Part shown: one piece after another, positions 59,795-64,000 of the stretch
How positions within the stretch are numbered: the stretch's first letter is position 1
How the letters are laid out: the number at the start of each line of letters is the position of its first letter
The notes under the pieces: generated by a model
What the model was told of the DNA's origin: nothing
Seen by the model: the letters and a program-made list of their open reading frames with translations, nothing else
Database searches by the model: none
Assembly: GCF_024323335.1 (NCBI RefSeq)
Contig: NC_066582.1
Coordinates: forward strand, 95,821,444-95,885,443
Reading direction: 5' to 3'
Origin: Lathyrus oleraceus
Taxonomy: Eukaryota > Streptophyta > Magnoliopsida > Fabales > Fabaceae
DNA length: 64,000 bases
Made by a program: the position numbers and the translations under genes

Positions 59795-62434
59795 GTATGA
59801 GGTTGTGTGCCAACTACCGACAGTTGAGCAAAGTAACTATTAAGAACAAGTATCCAATTCTTAGGATTGATGACCTGATGGACCAATTAATAGGTGCTTG
59901 TGTTTTCATCAAGATTGATTTGAGATTAGGTTACCATCAAATTTGTGTAAAGGCTTAAGATATTCCAAAGACTTCTTTCAGAACGAGATATGGTCATTAT
60001 GAGTATTCTGTGATACCGTTTGGTGTGCATAATACTCCTAGCATGTTCATGGAGTATATGAATATGATCTTTCATTAGTATTTAGAAAAGTTTATGGTTG
60101 TGTTCATCGATGACATCCAGATTTATTCAAAGACAAATGAAGAGCATGCAGATCATCTGAGATTGGTATTGGAGATTTTGCAAGAGAATATGTTTTATGC
60201 TAAATTTTCTAAATGCGAGTTTTGGTTGAAGGAAATAAGTTTCCTTGGTCATGTGATTTATAGTGGAGAGATTGATGTTGATACTTCAAAGGTTGATGTT
60301 TCATTACAATGGGAGACTCTGAAGTCTGTTACTGAGATTCGAAGTTTTCTTGGGTTGGATGGTTATTATCGCATGTTTATTAAAGGTTTTTCTGAGTTAG
60401 ATTTGTCGTTAACTTAACTAATTAGGAAAGGTAAAGCTTTTTTCTGGGACGATTTGTGCGAAGAAAGTTTCCAAGAGCTCAAGAAAAAGTTGACGTCGAC
60501 TTCTGCTCTGATCTTGCCGAGTCCGACTGAGTCTTTTGTTGTGTATTATGATGCTTCTTTGATGGGACTTGAAGGTGTGTTGATGAAGAATAGTCAAGTT
60601 ATGGCTCATGCTTCAAGGCAACTCATAGTGCATGAGAGGAATTATCTGACACATAACTTAAAGTTGGCTGAAATTGTGTTTGTGATAAAGACTTAGAGGC
60701 ATTATTTATTTGGTTCGAGATTCGAGGTGTACAGTGATCACAAAAGTCTAAAGTATCTTTTCGATGAGAAAGAGTTGAATATGAGACAAAGAAGATGGTT
60801 GAAGTTTCTGAAGGATTATGACTTTGGTTTGAGTTACCATCCTGGTAAGGCCAATGTCGTAGTTGATGCATTGAGTCGCAAGAAATTACACATGTCAACA
60901 TTGATGGCTAGAGAGTTGGATCTGATCGAAGAGTTCAAAGATTTCAGTTTGGTTTGTGAAGTCACGTTGCAAAGTGTGAAGTTAGGCATGTTGAAGCTTA
61001 CCAACGATATGCTTGAAGAAATTAGAGAAGGTCAGAATATATTCTTGAAATTGATTGATCAATTGACTTTAACCAATCAAGGTCAAGGTGGTAATTTCAG
61101 AATTGACGAGAATTGAGTGATAAGATTCTGAGACCATGTGTGTGTTCCGGATGTGCCAGAGCTTAAGTAAAGTATTCATGATGAAGGTTACAGAAGTTGC
61201 ATGAGTATTCATCCCGGTGCTACTAAGATGTATCAAGACTTGAAGAGGATCTTTTGGTGGCCAGGAATGATGAATGAGGTTATGAGCTTTATGTATGTGT
61301 GTTTGATTTGCAAAATTCAAATGTGGATAATTAAAAGTCGTTGGGTTTGATATAACCGTTGTCTATTCCATAGTGGAAATGGGACATCATTTCGATGAAC
61401 TTTATGTCTGGTTTGCCAAGGACAACGAAAGTTTGTGATACGATTTGGGTCATCATAATAAGTTGACCGAATCGGCTCATTTCCTTCTGATGAGACTTAA
61501 TTATCCATTGGAGAAACTAGTAGAGATCTATATTGAAAGGGTCGTCAGTATGCATGGTATTCCTTCTAGTATCATATCTGATAGAAATCTAAGATTTACT
61601 TTAAGGTTCTGGGAGAGCTTGAAGAAAGTGTTGGGTACGAAGTTGCGGTTTACTCCTGCTTATCATCCACAGACAAATGGTCAGATGTAGAGGACTATCC
61701 AATCTTTAGAAGACATGTTGAGAGCTTGTGTGCTCGATAAAGGAGGTGATTGGGATGGATTTCTACCGTTAATAGAGTTTACCTACAACAATAGTTTCCA
61801 TTCGAGTATCAGAATTGCACCATTTGAGGAGTTGTATGGTAAAAGGTGTAGGACACCTTTGTGTTGGTATGAATCAGGAGAGGGTGATGTAATTGGGTTT
61901 GAGATTATCCAACAGACGACATAAAAGATTAAAATGATTCAAGAGAAGATGAGAGCTTTGCAGAGTCGCCAGAAGAGTTACCATGACAAGAGGAGGAAAA
62001 CACTTGAGTTCCAAGAGGGTGATCATGTGTTTCTTAGAGTTACTCCGATAACCGGTGTTGGTAAAGCTTTAAAGTCTCAAAAGCTCACTCCATGTTTCAT
62101 TGATCCGTACCAGATTTTGTAGAGGATATGAGAGGTGGCCTATCAGATTGCTTTACCACCATCGCTTGTTAACCTTCATGATGTGTTTCATGTGTCTCAG
62201 TTTAGGAGATACATTATGGATTTGTCTCATATGGTCCAAGTGGATGATGTGCAAGTGAGAGATGACCTAACTATTGAGGCATCACCCGTGCAGATAAATG
62301 ATCGGGAAGTCAAGTAATTATGTGGTAAAGAGATTATCTTGGTGAAGGTAGTTTGGGGAGGACCTGCTGGTGGAAACATGACTTGAGAGCTAGAGAGCCA
62401 GATGAGGAAGTCGTATCCGACTCTGCTTGCTTAA
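59795..62434 (+). pseudogene. Tekay-E pol (many stops)
   Basis: Collinear with Tekay-D pol over its whole length: RT with [10 protein letters not shown] (about 60100), RNase H (60560-60760), integrase zinc region (61190-61320), SDRNLRF and YHPQTNGQM (61575-61690), and the chromodomain remnant up to the TAA at 62432. At least a dozen stops interrupt it, among them positions near 59957, 60076, 60415, 60694, 61114, 61686, 61922, 62119 and 62383. Open pieces of 60-130 codons remain. It cannot encode a working enzyme. Confidence 0.88.
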
Positions 62435-62475
62435 GGTAATTTTCGAGGGCGAAAATTCTTTAAATGGGGGAGAGT
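62435..62475 (+). promoter_or_regulatory. Purine tract of Tekay-E
   Basis: AAATGGGGGAGAGT (62462-62475) directly precedes the LTR and matches the Tekay-D tract. Just upstream is a small inverted repeat TTTTCG/CGAAAA (62440-62456). Confidence 0.8.
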
Positions 62476-64000
62476 TGTAACACCCCAATTCTGGATTTAT
62501 CAAATTATTTAAATTATTATAATTTAATTTAATTATTATGTGTGAGAATTGAATTAATATAGGTGTCAGAGGTGTGTGACCTTGAGGTGGGAGTGTGGAG
62601 AGTGACTAGAGATTGGTAGAGGTGGACTAGAATTATTAGAATCCATTTTTAATAATTAAATAACAATATTTTAATTGAATTATTTAACGAAAATGAGAAA
62701 ACAAAATAATAGAAAATAAAGGGTATTAGTAGTATTCTATTAAAATAAAATTAGAGATGATAAGAGCATTTTGGTGAATAGGGAAATAAGTGAGGGTAAT
62801 GCTGTAAGTCTCTAATTGAGAGATTAAGTTAATAATAAAAAGGTTAGTAAGGAGTGGTGATACTATGTGAAATCAGAATTTGGTGGAAAGAGGAAGAGAC
62901 AATGGTTAGGGCATAGAAATATCATCTATTGAAAGAGCTTTGAAGAATTTTGCTGGAGAAATCTAAGGTAAAGGGGGAGAATAACCTTTAATAAGGGCTT
63001 ATGCATGAGGGGTAGGATAGATGAGTCATTAACCTCTAATGGAGATGATGATTGAGATAATTTATGTGTGTGTTCTTGAGGAGTGATATTCTCTTGATTA
63101 TCTCGATGTGAATTTCATATGAATTGATGTTTGAAATTCTGAACCATGTATGCATGTGTGTTTTCCACCATTGTTGCAATCATGAAGGTTTTAGAGATGT
63201 GATTTCATGATGATTTGATGAAATGGTGATTGAATTGGTAAGTTAATTGGTAGAATTAGGGCTTAATAAGAGTGGGGTTTTAATTTGAGAAGATAGATGT
63301 TTGAAATAAGCTATTTTGGTGTTAGGAAGTGTTTGGATGATTTTATAACAGTAAAAGACTTTCAAAATACGTTAAAAACTGGTTTTTTAGGCAAAAATAA
63401 CAGTTTTTTCGAAAAAAAACTGCACAATATGTAGCGCTACATAAGTGTTAGGAGCCACTACATACATGCTGGGAGCCGCTACATAAATGCTATGTATCGA
63501 CTCAAAAATGGCAGAATATTTGTTGTACTATCCGACGATTTTGGCCATAAATTTCGCTCCGTAAATCCAAGTGAGATGTCGTTCGAAGCATTGGAAAGCT
63601 AACACGCATGGATACTTCATGAAACTACTTGATGAATGTGTTTTAGGAGTGTCAGAAATGTTTTGAGATGATATTTATGACTATTGTGTTGTTGTATGTC
63701 TGAGTAGTGATCTAATTGATGAGATTGATTGTATACTTGAGTTGTGCTTAATTATATGACGATGTGCATGTGTGAATATGTTGTTATGGCGAGATGTTAA
63801 GTGTTGAGAATAAGTATGAAATATGGGAATATTGTGAATATGGATAATTTTAAGTGATGTTTGTTGTATTGTTGCATGTTTGAAATATAATTCTGTTGAG
63901 ATGAATTATTAGCATGCTTTTGTTGCACTATTGATTGTTAATGTGCATTTTGTAATTTTGATGTGATGTAATCCATAAAGGGTATTACTTGAGTTGTTAA
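62476..64000 (+). repeat. Tekay-E 3' LTR, cut by window end
   Basis: Starts TGTAACACCCC. The part from about 63460 matches the truncated 5' LTR at 40074 on; the first 985 bases have no forward counterpart in the window. Comparison gives an estimated full length near 2.45 kb. AT-rich and non-coding. Confidence 0.85.

Larger units (their letters stand above)
40074..64000 (+). mobile_element. Tekay-E: degenerate Tekay-type chromovirus, interrupted twice
   Basis: Pieces: truncated 5' LTR (40074-41538), primer site and residual internal sequence (41539-42061), a short protease/RT linker (50498-50801), pol (59795-62434), purine tract, and a 3' LTR that runs off the window. Tekay-D and SIRE-F sit inside it with perfect target duplications. 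Gag and protease are missing and pol has many stops, so it is dead. Confidence 0.8.

Noticed and set aside
59795..62434. Methylcytosine deamination as the cause of Tekay-E stops
   Set aside because: Compared with Tekay-D several stops need G to T or A to T changes at the first codon base, so C to T decay alone does not fit.

Overview
The window is intergenic plant DNA made entirely of nested LTR retrotransposons; I see no host gene, tRNA, rRNA or CRISPR array. Two giant Ogre/Tat-type elements, Athila-like, Tekay-like chromovirus and SIRE/Maximus-like families together suggest a legume, most probably tribe Fabeae (pea, vetch, faba bean, lentil relatives). The species call is inference from element families only.

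Layout, left half: an Athila-like element lies on the plus strand and is cut into three pieces (1-1997, 20299-21269, 35319-37056). Its 3' LTR ends at about 37056. It is interrupted by Ogre-A (1998-20298; LTRs of about 4.8 kb, internal region heavily deleted) and by Ogre-B (21270-35313; LTRs of 2.12 kb, nearly intact gag-pro and pol). Both Ogre elements use a primer binding site matching the tRNA-Arg type known for Ogre. Both also carry a predicted phase-preserving intron of about 245-250 nt between the gag-pro and pol reading frames.

Layout, right half: an inverted, diverged Tekay-like LTR (37057-40073) abuts a truncated forward Tekay-like element, Tekay-E (40074-64000, running off the window). 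Tekay-E is interrupted by a young minus-strand Tekay element, Tekay-D (42062-50492, perfect TTTGT target duplication), and by a minus-strand SIRE-type copia element, SIRE-F (50802-59794, perfect GTATG target duplication) that has an env-position reading frame but lacks most of its integrase and RT core.

The least expected structure is in the 3' untranslated region of Ogre-B (32320-32970). A higher-order tandem array there is built of short stem-loops with a conserved 8-nt loop. The stem arms differ between unit types but stay self-complementary, which looks like covariation. Similar stem-loops with TA-starting loops occur in the 3' region of Ogre-A (13410-13575 and 14160-15305).

Activity: Tekay-D and Ogre-B are the youngest and best preserved elements. 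Each is interrupted by essentially one frameshift. Ogre-A looks like a non-autonomous derivative that could have relied on a relative for enzymes. The Athila, Tekay-E and SIRE-F reading frames are pseudogenes.
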